Shown one piece after another: positions 8,545 through 17,219 of a stretch of 64,000 nt of DNA. Position 1 is the stretch's first letter, and each line of letters begins with the position of its first letter. This DNA is from Alicyclobacillus fastidiosus (GTDB lineage Bacteria > Bacillota > Bacilli > Alicyclobacillales > Alicyclobacillaceae). Location: contig NZ_CP104067.1 of assembly GCF_026651875.1 (NCBI RefSeq), positions 4,082,501 to 4,146,500 of the forward strand. The letters are read 5' to 3'. A program made the translations under genes and the position numbers. The notes beneath the pieces were generated by a model. That model made no database searches, was not told where the DNA came from, and was given only the letters and a program-made list of their open reading frames with translations.

Positions 8545-10752
8545 TCAATAGAAGGTGGTACCCGTCCACTGGCCGTTTATGAACTTCACCACATTATCGT
8601 ACTGTGCATGGTAGAACGGATTTGTACTTTGGTACGGCCCGGTCAGACCCTTCGCGTTGATGTACCAGGTCTTCTCCGCATTCCCCTCGTAGCCATACAC
8701 ATATCCGCCAGTGAAGTAGTCATAGAAGTGATTCAAGGAATTCTGTGCAACTGTAGTGTTCGATGACATGGTGTTATAAGGCTGCTCCATTTCAAGACCG
8801 ATATGGTAGAACTGCGCCATTTGGGCAACCGACTGCAAGCGGGCTTGTGCATTGATGCTGAAGTTAAACGCGACACCTGCCTGACTGGTGACATCGTCAA
8901 AGCCCAGCTGCCGCCATTCATCAAGGCCGTAATTTGTTCCATAGAACGGGATCCAGAAGAATTTGTAGCCGTTCTGATGAACAACATTTGCGGTGTACTG
9001 AATCAATGACGGTTCGAGCGGATCAGCGGCGTTAATCGACTCCGGCTGCCAATAGAAACCGGCTAATTGGAGGTTGGACAACCCTGCACTGTTCCAGTCG
9101 TTCAGGACTGTCTGGATGAACCATCGAATGACTTTGGATTTGTTCAGTTCGGATTGCACTTCTCCCACGTCCGCGGGATTCAGGTCGATGTTCTGACCGG
9201 ATGAATCAATGGAGCCATAGTTCGATTCATTCGCGGGCGTAATCCCATCCATCCCCGGGATATTGATGACGACTTTTTCCACATAGTTGGGGTCGTTCAA
9301 TTGTTGCTTCAACTGTCCAACGGCCTGGTTCAATGCGGACAGGTTGATGTTCGGCGAGAACAGGTCAGTCAACCAATTGTTGATCGTAGTGGTGTTTTGG
9401 GGCGTTCCATATGGTCCGAACAATACCCCGTCAAACAACCAGCCCTGAGGATTACCGCTCGCGTCTAACTGAGCAACGTATGGTAGCCAGTCGCTGACCG
9501 TATATCTACCGACACTATCAGTGGCGGTATTATTCGGCGCGCCAGTATACGCCAGGTACAGATTCTTGATGCCGTCTGTCCCGGGGTCATTGGACGTCAG
9601 GTATCCTGGATTCGGCAGTGTGCTGTTCGGGTTACCGCCGGTCTGTGCGTTCGCGCTGGAAGGGCCCATCGGAAGTCCAAGCGTCGACAGCGCAGACATG
9701 GATTGTCCCTGATCCGGACCAGGCTGACCTGCCGGACCGGTCGGCGAGGCAAACGTCTGCACTTCCTGCTGAATAGACAACAGTTTGGGCTCACTGGGGT
9801 CATACAGGTAGTTATTGCCCATCATCGTGGAAAGTGCAGGACCCGGCAGTGGATTGCCATTGCCGTTATTACCTCCTGGGCCCTTCCCTTGTGCCGGGCC
9901 ATACACGGAAAATTGATCGACAAAAGAAAATACGTTGTCTTCAAACTGCGCACGGATGTACTGCGCCTGGACGTGCGTGTCGATGGTGTACGGCTGCGTT
10001 TGCGGCACATAACTGCCACCACCCTGAGTGGTCACTGCGGAACCGAGCTTGTGCCACGTCGTACCATCGTCAGAGGCGTAGTATGTAACCCTCTCCGGGA
10101 AATCGATACCAGCGCCGAGGTTCTGCATGAAGTCCAGCGACACGCTGTCCACTTCTTGCACACTGCCAAGGTTCACGGTAATACTCCTACCGCCTTGCCG
10201 GAGGAATCCGGTGTACTGTGGATCCTCATAGCTCAATGTCGCGAATTGTCCGTCTGTCAATTGCCCTTTATCAGCAAATGAGGCTTCGTCCGTTGCGAAG
10301 GTCGCGTCCGGCCACTGAGTACCAATGGTGTACGGCTTTCCCAGGGCGATGTCGGGCTCTGTGTTCGGATCATTTTGGTTCGGTGCGCTGAGTGCCTGTG
10401 CGACCTGTACGGTCGTGTTTGAAGTCGATCCGGACGAGGGTGAGGTGCTCGTTGAAACCGATGGTACCGCCGGCCATTCCGTTCTGGGTCCCGCGACAGG
10501 AATGGACATGCCTAGCGGCAGATAGGCGTACGAGTCCGGATTGTTCGGATCAGCGCCCGGACGAAGCACTGACGTATCGATTCCTTGCAGGGTGTCAATC
10601 CCATCCGTATTTGTGTCCGTGGTACTACTCGTGCCGGTTGTGGATGTCGGTGTGCTGCTGGTAGATGTATCATCTGCGAATGCATTCACGACGAACAGCG
10701 GGCTGCAGGCTAAAAGTACGGCTGCGGCGGTGGTTAAAATCGTCTTTTGCAT
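8545..10752 (-). CDS. Secreted DUF4855 protein with an F5/8 type C-like domain
   Basis: 735 residues from the ATG at 10752, which follows GGGAGG by 7 nt; the open frame extends further upstream but that part is the leader RNA. A signal peptide (KTILTTAAAVLLACSPLFVV, cleavage near AFA-DD) is followed by a Thr/Ser-rich linker, a discoidin-like domain at ~130-285 (SITVNLGSVQEVDSVSLDF, VTYYASDDGTTWHKLG, YIRAQF), a Gly/Pro-rich linker, and a C-terminal DUF4855 region (NLYLAYTG, WLFDGVLFGPYGTP, AGFYWQPESI, FFWIPFYG). DUF4855 folds like a glycoside-hydrolase barrel; the protein may bind or cut an extracellular polysaccharide. Monocistronic, with a structured leader (10822-10917). Confidence 0.75.
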   Translation of the reverse strand: MQKTILTTAAAVLLACSPLFVVNAFADDTSTSSTPTSTTGTSSTTDTNTDGIDTLQGIDTSVLRPGADPNNPDSYAYLPLGMSIPVAGPRTEWPAVPSVSTSTSPSSGSTSNTTVQVAQALSAPNQNDPNTEPDIALGKPYTIGTQWPDATFATDEASFADKGQLTDGQFATLSYEDPQYTGFLRQGGRSITVNLGSVQEVDSVSLDFMQNLGAGIDFPERVTYYASDDGTTWHKLGSAVTTQGGGSYVPQTQPYTIDTHVQAQYIRAQFEDNVFSFVDQFSVYGPAQGKGPGGNNGNGNPLPGPALSTMMGNNYLYDPSEPKLLSIQQEVQTFASPTGPAGQPGPDQGQSMSALSTLGLPMGPSSANAQTGGNPNSTLPNPGYLTSNDPGTDGIKNLYLAYTGAPNNTATDSVGRYTVSDWLPYVAQLDASGNPQGWLFDGVLFGPYGTPQNTTTINNWLTDLFSPNINLSALNQAVGQLKQQLNDPNYVEKVVINIPGMDGITPANESNYGSIDSSGQNIDLNPADVGEVQSELNKSKVIRWFIQTVLNDWNSAGLSNLQLAGFYWQPESINAADPLEPSLIQYTANVVHQNGYKFFWIPFYGTNYGLDEWRQLGFDDVTSQAGVAFNFSINAQARLQSVAQMAQFYHIGLEMEQPYNTMSSNTTVAQNSLNHFYDYFTGGYVYGYEGNAEKTWYINAKGLTGPYQSTNPFYHAQYDNVVKFINGQWTGTTFY

Positions 10753-10821
10753 GAGTTTTCCTCCCTCATATCCAATCGATGATAGAAACAATTCACCGAT
10801 ATATATAATTCTGTCGGTAAT

Positions 10822-10917
10822 CACCACCATCCGAGAACATGGATGGACGCCGTCGATCTCTGTAGAGACTTTCAACCCGACTGCACTCAGACAGTTGTCC
10901 CTGAGTGCCGGGCGTCC
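10822..10917 (-). promoter_or_regulatory. Structured 5' leader of the DUF4855 gene (candidate riboregulator)
   Basis: Read on the minus strand, GGACGCC (10917-10911) pairs with GGCGTCC (10851-10845), closing a junction with a hairpin GCACTCAG/CTGAGTGC (10908-10901 with 10890-10883) and a small hairpin TCTC-TACA-GAGA (10868-10857). Next comes CATCC/GGATG (10845-10841 with 10832-10828), which shares one base with the closing stem, so the two may compete. It lies 70-170 nt before the start codon. It matches none of the riboswitch consensus sequences I can recall. Confidence 0.4.
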
Positions 10918-11273
10918 ACAGAACCCAACGTAGTCCTCGAGGCAACGATACGACACGTTGCAAGGGAGATGCTGTCGAGTCGTGATATCTAATTATCAAA
11001 ATTATTGTCCGTTTTTGGGAGATATGAGCGAAGTTGAGGCGGATATTGACTGGTCATTGCGATTAAGAAATAAGAGAGAGCCTGTATCGATAATTACTTG
11101 GTAATTGAAGATACCGGTTTTTATTTTCAATGTTTTATACTACTTATATATATTTAACGATGAATCTTGATGGCGGCAGTTCAACAGGCCTGTATTTTAA
11201 TGGTCATTACCTCGTGGCCCTGGGCGCAATCTGGCAGACGCGTTGGTCGTCTCATATAAATAAATTCCCTCAG
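10918..11273. other. Region upstream of the DUF4855 gene; no gene seen
   Basis: Between the structured leader and the ligase terminator I see no convincing open frame. The DUF4855 promoter should lie around 10930-11050 on the minus strand; AT-rich stretches occur at 10985-11005 and 11100-11160. Confidence 0.35.
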
Positions 11274-11299
11274 AGAAGGACGACCTCGGTCGTCCTTCT
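11274..11299 (-). terminator. Terminator of the DNA ligase gene
   Basis: AGAAGGACGACC/GGTCGTCCTTCT forms a perfect 12-bp stem. On the minus strand it starts 4 bases after the TGA at 11306-11304 that ends the full-length ligase frame, and is followed by an AU-rich tail. Confidence 0.65.
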
Positions 11300-11303
11300 A
11301 ACG

Positions 11304-12212
11304 TCAACTTCCCCACCGGCACTCCTCTGGCTGCTTATCGAACAGAAATCCCTTGAACGACACGTTCCTTAGATAGTGCCAATGCGTTCGCTCTAAGTAC
11401 TGCACTCTGCAGCATAGCCTAGGCTCGATCCACTGAACGTCCTTCTCCTCACATGTATGCAACTACTTTGCAATGCCGAGAAACGCTTGCCGCTCCTCCG
11501 GTTTGAATCCAAGCTCCACAGTCGCGACCCGCTTGTTCTGCACCGTTGGGAAGTTAAGCCCCACAATAAGACCAAACTGCGGATTCAATCGGTACCCAAG
11601 AATGACGGTGTCGATCTCCCGCCAATTCTTCACCTTAATCCACTGTGTGGACCGAGTATCCATCGTGTACTTGGAGTCGAGTTGTTTGGCAACGATGCCT
11701 TCCCAACCCCACGCCTCGGTACCCTTCTTCAACCGAATACCATCACCTCGAACACCCATCGTCGGCACAATCACATCGGACGGATCAATGGTGTCTGTCA
11801 GTATCCTCTTCCGCTCACTCAACGGTAGTCCGGTACGGTCTTGTCCATCATATAGCACGTCGAAGGCCACAAAGGTCACTGGGTGCGTGGATACTGCCTG
11901 GGAGATACGGTGCTTGTCTGGAATGCGACCGCGGAACTGAAAGTCGTCGAATATAGATCGGCCATTGCGGATGCAGACTCCCTCGCAGTCGAGAATGGCG
12001 GTGTCGACCTTGATTGCATGCCGCACCATCTCGAGTTCAGGGAACTTAGCGGTGACATTGCCCCCATTCTTCGTAAACGCTTCAACACGATCACCCTGTT
12101 TGTGGATCAGGATACGCCAGCCGTCCCACTTCGGTTCAAATATATATCGTTCATCGTCGAATGCTTCTGACTTCAGAGTTAGAAGCATCGGTTTAATCGG
12201 AGTAAACAGCAT
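11304..12212 (-). pseudogene. ATP-dependent DNA ligase (LigD/LigC-type) with in-frame amber codon
   Basis: The frame up to the TAG at 11465-11463 encodes 249 residues with all adenylation-domain motifs: KWDG (adenylated Lys28), DCEGV, FVAFDVLYDG, EGIVAKQ and WIKVKNW. Beyond the TAG the same frame continues for 52 codons as part of the C-terminal OB-fold (VQWIEPRLCCRVQYLERTHW, KGFLFDKQPEECRW) and ends at TGA 11306-11304, right before a terminator. The complete protein would be ~302 residues, normal for this class. A CAG-to-TAG change is the simplest explanation. Without the OB-fold end, nick sealing would be impaired; amber readthrough is the alternative. Such ligases serve end joining or spore DNA repair. 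Confidence 0.8.
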
Positions 12213-12298
12213 GGACTATATCACCCACAATAATTGTTCATATATTTACAACAGACTGTATAGTGTGTTTTTGGATCGAGCCAAGCTCTATTATTGTA

Positions 12299-12537
12299 AA
12301 AAAGGCGGGCAACCTAGGTCACTAGGCCACCCTTGAGAGAAGGTATCATGAAGCGGCGGAAACAACCGCCGCAAGATCATTATCCACGTTGAATGTGGAA
12401 CTATCGTTAAGCTTATGTGTAGATGTTTTGGAAACAAGAAAAAGTGCCCCTACATTTCTGCAAGGGCAAAATGAAAGCACGTGAGAAAATTGAGTACAAA
12501 CGCAGAAAAGGGCGGCACAAGGCCGTCCTATCTGCGT
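12299..12537 (-). terminator. Cluster of four hairpins, terminator-like on the minus strand
   Basis: Four stems follow each other: 12500-12537 (AACGCAGA/TCTGCGTT enclosing a GGCGG-type stem with UUUU), 12445-12468 (TGCCC/GGGCA, then CUUUUU on the minus strand), 12354-12371 (GCGGCGG/CCGCCGC) and 12299-12337 (CCTAG/CTAGG core followed by six U on the minus strand). No gene is seen between them. They may isolate the ligase from upstream transcription, or mark a small RNA. Confidence 0.45.
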
Positions 12538-12847
12538 TAGGTGTGCGCCTCTGGGGAGGCTGACGGGCGCGGCAAAGTGGATTTACGTATCGTTCTCGGA
12601 GATAGTTTTAATTCCATATTGCCTGCGTCGAAGACGTCACATCTACAATACAGCGGTTGTCGTAGCCTGTCCGACACTTACAGGAGAATTCTGTGCGTCG
12701 TGCATCGTACTAGAGACGTCGTCCGTGGCCTCCGAAATTCGTTAATTAGCTTCTCTGGGCAATGTTGGAATCGAACATAACTATCGAACAACTTGGAGTA
12801 CCTTCAGCACATCCCACAATCCGCTAACACGTACTCCAATGAATTAC
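12538..12847. other. No gene recognised
   Basis: About 310 bases with only short shadow frames. It separates the hairpin cluster from the small membrane-protein gene. Confidence 0.3.
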
Positions 12848-13000
12848 TCAAGATATCGTTTCTGATTTGAACCCCGCAATCGCCATCAATATGAAGATGG
12901 CGCATCCAACTGCAACAATCATGTCACCCATGGCCATCCCTCCAAAAATGATTCCTAGTCGCAAACCCCACCTACGTCTGCGACCATGGTGACCACTCAT
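12848..13000 (-). CDS. Small membrane protein, 50 residues
   Basis: ATG at 13000 with AAGGGTG a few bases upstream. The protein begins with a His/Arg-rich stretch (MSGHHGRRRRWGLRLG) and continues into one long hydrophobic segment (GMAMGDMIVAVGCAIFILMA), so a single-pass or hairpin membrane protein is likely. No family recognised. Confidence 0.5.
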   Translation of the reverse strand: MSGHHGRRRRWGLRLGIIFGGMAMGDMIVAVGCAIFILMAIAGFKSETIS

Positions 13001-13110
13001 GTCACCCTTCCCGATATTTCTGTTCAAGCATACGAGCCGTATATTGAGTACAGATTGAATCCGTGTAGCGACAATATGGTGATTGTGTGGATGTACGTAC
13101 ACATGTCTCA

Positions 13111-13142
13111 AAATAAAAAAAACGCCCTGATGTCTTAGGCGG
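13111..13142 (-). terminator. Terminator of the 35-residue gene
   Basis: On the minus strand a short stem (CGCCT/AGGGCG, one bulge) is followed by eight U. It overlaps the TAA of the small gene upstream. Confidence 0.65.
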
Positions 13143-13242
13143 TCTTAACGTCCTCTTTTGATTCTTCATCCGATTGTTCAGCGATCCATTCAAGGAATCG
13201 TTCGCGCTCTTCTGGACTCATATCGCTTAGTCGTTTTAACAT
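13135..13242 (-). CDS. Very small acidic protein, 35 residues
   Basis: ATG at 13242, GGGGTG 6 nt upstream, and a strong terminator right after the stop mark this as a real gene. The product (LKRLSDMSPEERERFLEWIA then EQSDEESKED) is a charged helix with an acidic tail. Function unknown; the size suits a regulatory or adaptor peptide. Confidence 0.6.
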   Translation of the reverse strand: MLKRLSDMSPEERERFLEWIAEQSDEESKEDVKTA

Positions 13243-13276
13243 CTTTTCACCCCACTTTTAGTGACGAAATATATAT

Positions 13277-13337
13277 AGTCACGGTTCGTGACTAAAGGGG
13301 ACAGGCTCTGTAAATCTCGATGACTACAGGGCCTGTC
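13277..13337. terminator. Two adjacent hairpins
   Basis: AGTCACG/CGTGACT (13277-13293) and then GACAGGC..GCCTGTC with inner CTGTA/TACAG (13300-13337), followed by TTGTT. They sit upstream of the 35-residue gene and downstream of nothing obvious on the plus strand. Confidence 0.4.
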
Positions 13338-13405
13338 TTGTTAAACCACTCCTTTCGCACGGAATTACGAGAGGATGGTGTTATAGAGATTCACTATATG
13401 GCATA

Positions 13406-13442
13406 CAAAAAGACGCCTGCTGAGTCGTCATCAGTAAGCGTC
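13406..13442 (-). terminator. Intrinsic terminator
   Basis: GACGC/GCGTC with inner CTGA/TCAG, followed by five U on the minus strand. It ends the short remnant at 13458-13643. Confidence 0.5.
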
Positions 13443-13457
13443 TCTCGTGAGTAGTGC

Positions 13458-13643
13458 CTATTCCCATAATACATTGGGGTTTTTACCATTATTTAAGATT
13501 TCGTTTGGGACTCGAACTTGCTGCATTACTTCCACTCCATCACCAGAAGCAAGGCGTGCAATTTTCCTATCCCTAGCGTTTATCTCGTCGAAAGTGGTCT
13601 TGGTATTTATAAAAAGCGTTGAACTACCGTTATTTTACTGTTG
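13458..13643 (-). pseudogene. C-terminal remnant of an unrecognised protein
   Basis: A frame without a usable start reads SSTLFINTKTTFDEINARDR, then KIARLASGDGVEVMQQVRVP, and ends NPNVLWE before TAG 13460-13458, with a terminator just after it. The composition is protein-like but the N-terminus is gone (TAA upstream). Family not recognised. Confidence 0.3.
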
Positions 13644-13697
13644 ATTTTCGAAGCTATTAAACTACAAGCCCTAATGCGCGGATGGACGCACACTCCC

Positions 13698-14747
13698 TCA
13701 AGAATCAGCACTAATTGCAGTGCCAGAGGGGGACGCGGTCTTTCGTGGCTTGAACTTCTCCATGCGGGCTGCATAGTAAGATCCAATCACGAAAATCGCG
13801 GCTGCTACCTGAGCGATAATGGTTTCCCAATTGTTGAAGACCGAGAACCATGTTCCTGCCCAAGCTGGAATATTCACGGGAAATGTATGCGTGGGGATCC
13901 AATGGGCAAGTTGCATTTCATTTACCTGTTCCCCAACCATGATTTCAAAGACGAATCCTAACATAATTCCAGTAAACACAAGCATCTTCTTATAGGGCAG
14001 TTTTTGATGGGCAATGAATGTAAAATATCCCGTTATCGCAATAAGTACCAGAGCGAACGCCGTTCCCAACACAACATTCGCCGTTCCAACCTGCATACGA
14101 ATACTTTGTAGAAAAATATCTACCTCAAATCCTTCGCGAAAAACGGAGGCAAAACCAAGCAAAACGAGTCCCTTGTATGCTACAGACTTTACCGTTTGAA
14201 GTTTATCATCTTCCGCAGATTCGATAGATGTGATTAACTGTTTTTTCTTGCGATTTTGAAATGATATCCATCCCGTCCAATAAATACGGTGGAAAAACCA
14301 GTTCATAACAATCAGAAGTACTACGATTGCCAGTAGACCTGTCGCCGCCTGAATGTTATTTTCTGAGGTGGTATCGGCGACTAGTGCCAAAATTCCAACT
14401 AATATAAACCAAGTAACTAATGTAGTCAAAAAGCCTATCCCAGCTCCCCCAGCGATGGGCTTCCAATATACTTTTTGTGTACGTACCAGTCCTGCAATTA
14501 CGGCGGCAAGAACCATAATGCACTCTAATCCCTCGCGGTAAACAAGAACGCCTGTATCAATAATTCCTGCGGTTGGAGAAATCCCATGAGCAGTTGGATC
14601 TGGATCCCCGGCCGATGTAATAGCCTGCCATACCAATACGGTAATGAGTACTGCTCCAGCCACACATACAAGACTGGTCTTGACTATAGAATTCTTCATC
14701 AAGGCTTCCCTCTTCTTCCCGAAAATAAAGTTGACTACATCAGTCAT
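13698..14747 (-). CDS. FTR1-family iron permease
   Basis: 349 residues with seven or eight membrane segments. Both iron-binding R-E-G-x-E signatures are present: YREGLECIMV (~residue 70) and FREGFEVDIFLQ (~residue 209), the hallmark of FTR1/EfeU permeases that move ferric iron in the plasma membrane. The ATG at 14747 has only a weak AGGA; an ATG 16 codons later, preceded by GAGGG, is an alternative. No EfeO/EfeB partner is nearby. Iron uptake suits an acidic, iron-rich habitat, but this is inference. Confidence 0.85.
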   Translation of the reverse strand: MTDVVNFIFGKKREALMKNSIVKTSLVCVAGAVLITVLVWQAITSAGDPDPTAHGISPTAGIIDTGVLVYREGLECIMVLAAVIAGLVRTQKVYWKPIAGGAGIGFLTTLVTWFILVGILALVADTTSENNIQAATGLLAIVVLLIVMNWFFHRIYWTGWISFQNRKKKQLITSIESAEDDKLQTVKSVAYKGLVLLGFASVFREGFEVDIFLQSIRMQVGTANVVLGTAFALVLIAITGYFTFIAHQKLPYKKMLVFTGIMLGFVFEIMVGEQVNEMQLAHWIPTHTFPVNIPAWAGTWFSVFNNWETIIAQVAAAIFVIGSYYAARMEKFKPRKTASPSGTAISADS

Positions 14748-15267
14748 CTTTTATGTTCCTATATTAATAATTAATCACGCTTAACGTCAATAGTTAGCTC
14801 AAACTAATTTTATATCTTTAAAGAAAAGGGCAATGGTTGTCCCATTACCCCTCACTTTACACTAACCCGCGACACCACTTATCAAACTGATACAACCGCC
14901 ATCGATATCTAGGGTTAGTTGCTCATTCATTTCATCACCATTCGACTACCGTGTATGCGAGCTCGCTGATGAACACCCACACAAGAGCGGGACTTGGTCA
15001 CACGTGTTCATCAGCGGCCTCACTCAGCCACTGCATTCGTGTCACCCTCCCAAATGTGTTCATCCATCCGAGTCATGCGGAGACAAACTCTATCCCTGCT
15101 GCATGTACTACATGTGAAAGGAGGGATAAGCTATGGTATCCGCCGTACAAATGTTTACTGGTCAGACCCGTAACTTCACACGTGGTCATGCAACTATGAA
15201 CACCATCCCCATTCAACCTTTCCCTTGGTCAAACCTTGGTCATTAACAAAAGGGCAAACAACACTAT
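14748..15267. other. Intergenic region with an inverted repeat; no gene seen
   Basis: About 520 bases without a credible gene. GCTGATGAACAC (14965-14976) is repeated in inverted form as GTGTTCATCAGC (15004-15015), and GTTCAT/ATGAAC words recur at ~15058 and ~15197. A possible hairpin GGG-AATGG/CCATT-CCC lies at 14827-14850. Confidence 0.35.
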
Positions 15268-16653
15268 CTATGTAAAATGCGGACGCCGTCGGGTGCACTC
15301 TGCCTGCATTGTCAGCAGAATACCATAGTGACGGTTATTCGAGATTTTATTCTGCTCCACCGTATTAACGTTACCTTGAATCCGAATCCCTGTTCGCTTA
15401 TTGTTCTGAATGACACTGTTCCTCACAATCGATCCATTCGTGTTCAGGTTGACACCATTCTTAAGGTTGTGGGCGAGCACGTTCTTGATGATACCTGCGT
15501 AGCCGATGCCAGCATGTTCATGCACGCCACTGTTATGGTTGTTGCGTATATCATTGTTATGGATGAGGTTGAATCCTGCGCCATCCGTGATACCGTCTGC
15601 CCCGTTGTTCTGTATGCGGTTTTCAACAATCGCGCTGCCCCAGGTTGTATTTTCAACCGTTCGTATCCCGCTTTGCACATTTTGTAGAATGTCGTTATCG
15701 ATGATCCAACTATTCATTGCGACCATATTGATACCATCCATTTTCGCCTTACTTATACGATTCTCCAAATGAGCGTTGAAAAGGCCCTTCTTAGTTCGAT
15801 CCCGTTCCCCTGCGTGATATTCTGTATCTCATTTCCAATTAATTTCGAGTCAATACTGGTGGCTCTGATTCCTGCATTGACATAGTTGCGGATGATAAAT
15901 CCGTTGATTTCAACATTGTTCGCACCACGAATGACAAATGCGGCACCAATTCTTCTATTACCGTCCAGAATCACACGGTCACCATCTGCAATAATTCGAA
16001 TGGCGGACTTGGCAAACGGGATCACCACGCGAATCACGTCTACGCCGTTCGAACGGCTTCCGCACAGACCTGCCGGTGAACTTCTCATGCAGTCATTTTC
16101 AATCACCGTATTATCTAGGTTGACAAGTTTAATACCAAACGGCACATTGCCACTCAAACTGTTGCGGAGAATCAGATTGCCATGCGCATGCTTTGTCAGC
16201 AACACGCCATTCCTGTGATTCCCTAGAATTTTGTTTTGCTAGATAACGGAAAAATCGATTGCGAATGATCCGTGAGCCGAAAACACTCGCCCCCCGTATC
16301 CCCGCACGCTTAAAATCACGAATGGTAAAACCTTGAATCTCGACATGATCAGCCATCATGGTGAAGCCGGTTCCAAGATTGTTCCCTCCATCAAGTATTA
16401 CAGGTGTGCCGTTGGCTATGATTCGAATGTGGCTTTTTGAGGAAGGAATTGTAACAGACTCTCTATACACGCCTCTTTGAACGAGAATCGTGTCGCCCGC
16501 AGATGCAGCAGTCACTGCAGCCGAAATCGTTGGGAAATCTCTTGGAACGTGTATGACAGACGAGCGAACTCGTAAAGTAACTCGCTTCACTGCGCGCATC
16601 ACGAAGTTAACTGTGGCGTTGTAGTTTTTGACAGCGATTTCGAGACTCTCCAT
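15268..16653 (-). pseudogene. Right-handed beta-helix (NosD/pectate-lyase-like) protein, two frameshifts
   Basis: Three overlapping frames join to one protein of ~460 residues. The N-terminus (VIHVPRDFPTISAAVTAASA, GDTILVQRGVYRESV) is the typical start of parallel beta-helix repeat proteins, followed by many NxIxxN-type rungs (VEIQGFTIRDF, GIIKNVLAHN, IVRNSVIQNNKRTGIRI). The frame breaks near 16225 and near 15785. The ATG at 16653 is preceded by GGGGTG at 6 nt spacing. A cell-surface or secreted carbohydrate-binding role would be expected for the intact protein. A second broken beta-helix gene lies at 52201-52950. Confidence 0.75.
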
Positions 16654-16785
16654 GCACGTCACCCCGATACAAATGTATAAAGTAGTTGATGACCACTGGC
16701 TTTATAAGGGACCGGCTCTTCGCTGATTTTTGAGGCCCGTAATTCGACATCCGACAACATTAGAACGACATTTTGCACCGACAAT

Positions 16786-16811
16786 AAAAAAGACGCTCCC
16801 GAGAGAACGTC
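16786..16811 (-). terminator. Terminator of the dead integrase gene
   Basis: GACGTTCTC/GGGAGCGTC (two G-U pairs) followed by six U on the minus strand; it overlaps the integrase stop codon. Confidence 0.6.
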
Positions 16812-17117
16812 TAATGCGCTATCTGTTCAAATGTAAAGCCGCCCACCGCCTTCACCATATTTGAAACGCTTGGCGTAGCGTACAACCGCGTGATATTTAG
16901 ATCGCTATGTCCTTCCAGCTTCGCAACCATCAACAAGTCAACGCCAGCATCCAACAGCACCCGAACAAAGCTATGGCGTACCTATGCGGATGGAAGTCAT
17001 CGCCTAGCTGTTTCAGCGTGTGTTAAACGGTGCGGACTGAAATGCGTTCACGGCGGTTACTTAGGAACAGCGGTACATCTGCGGCATACAGGACGCCCTG
17101 TCGGACCTCTGTGACGA
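16811..17117 (-). pseudogene. Tyrosine recombinase (phage/Xer-type integrase), C-terminal remnant
   Basis: Read on the minus strand: DVPLFLSNRRERISVRTV, then TAA where a Gln (CAA) is expected, HTLKQLGDDFHPHR, a frameshift, then RHSFVRVLLDAGVDLL, KLEGHSDLNITRLYATPS and a normal end. The catalytic His of the HxxR region, the HS pair of LEGHS and the nucleophile Tyr of RLYATP are visible. The N-terminal half is missing. It is a fossil of an integrated element; the orphan tRNA-Ser half at 48124-48178 may be another. Confidence 0.75.
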
Positions 17118-17145
17118 TGAGGTGGGGAGGGTTAAAAAATGACTA

Positions 17146-17174
17146 TTGAAGCAGCCTGGGCGATCGTATTTAAT
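17146..17174 (+). promoter_or_regulatory. Candidate sigma-A promoter of the MFS gene
   Basis: TTGAAG (17146-17151) and TTTAAT (17169-17174) with 17-bp spacing, about 45 bases before the MFS start codon. Confidence 0.4.
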
Positions 17175-17219
17175 ATAGTGAACTCCAATTCACTGCATCA
17201 AAGAAAGGGGATTATTTCC

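Noticed and set aside
10753..10956. N-terminal extension of the DUF4855 protein
   Set aside because: The ATG at 10752 has a strong ribosome binding site and opens a signal peptide; the extension covers a structured leader and has an unlikely composition.
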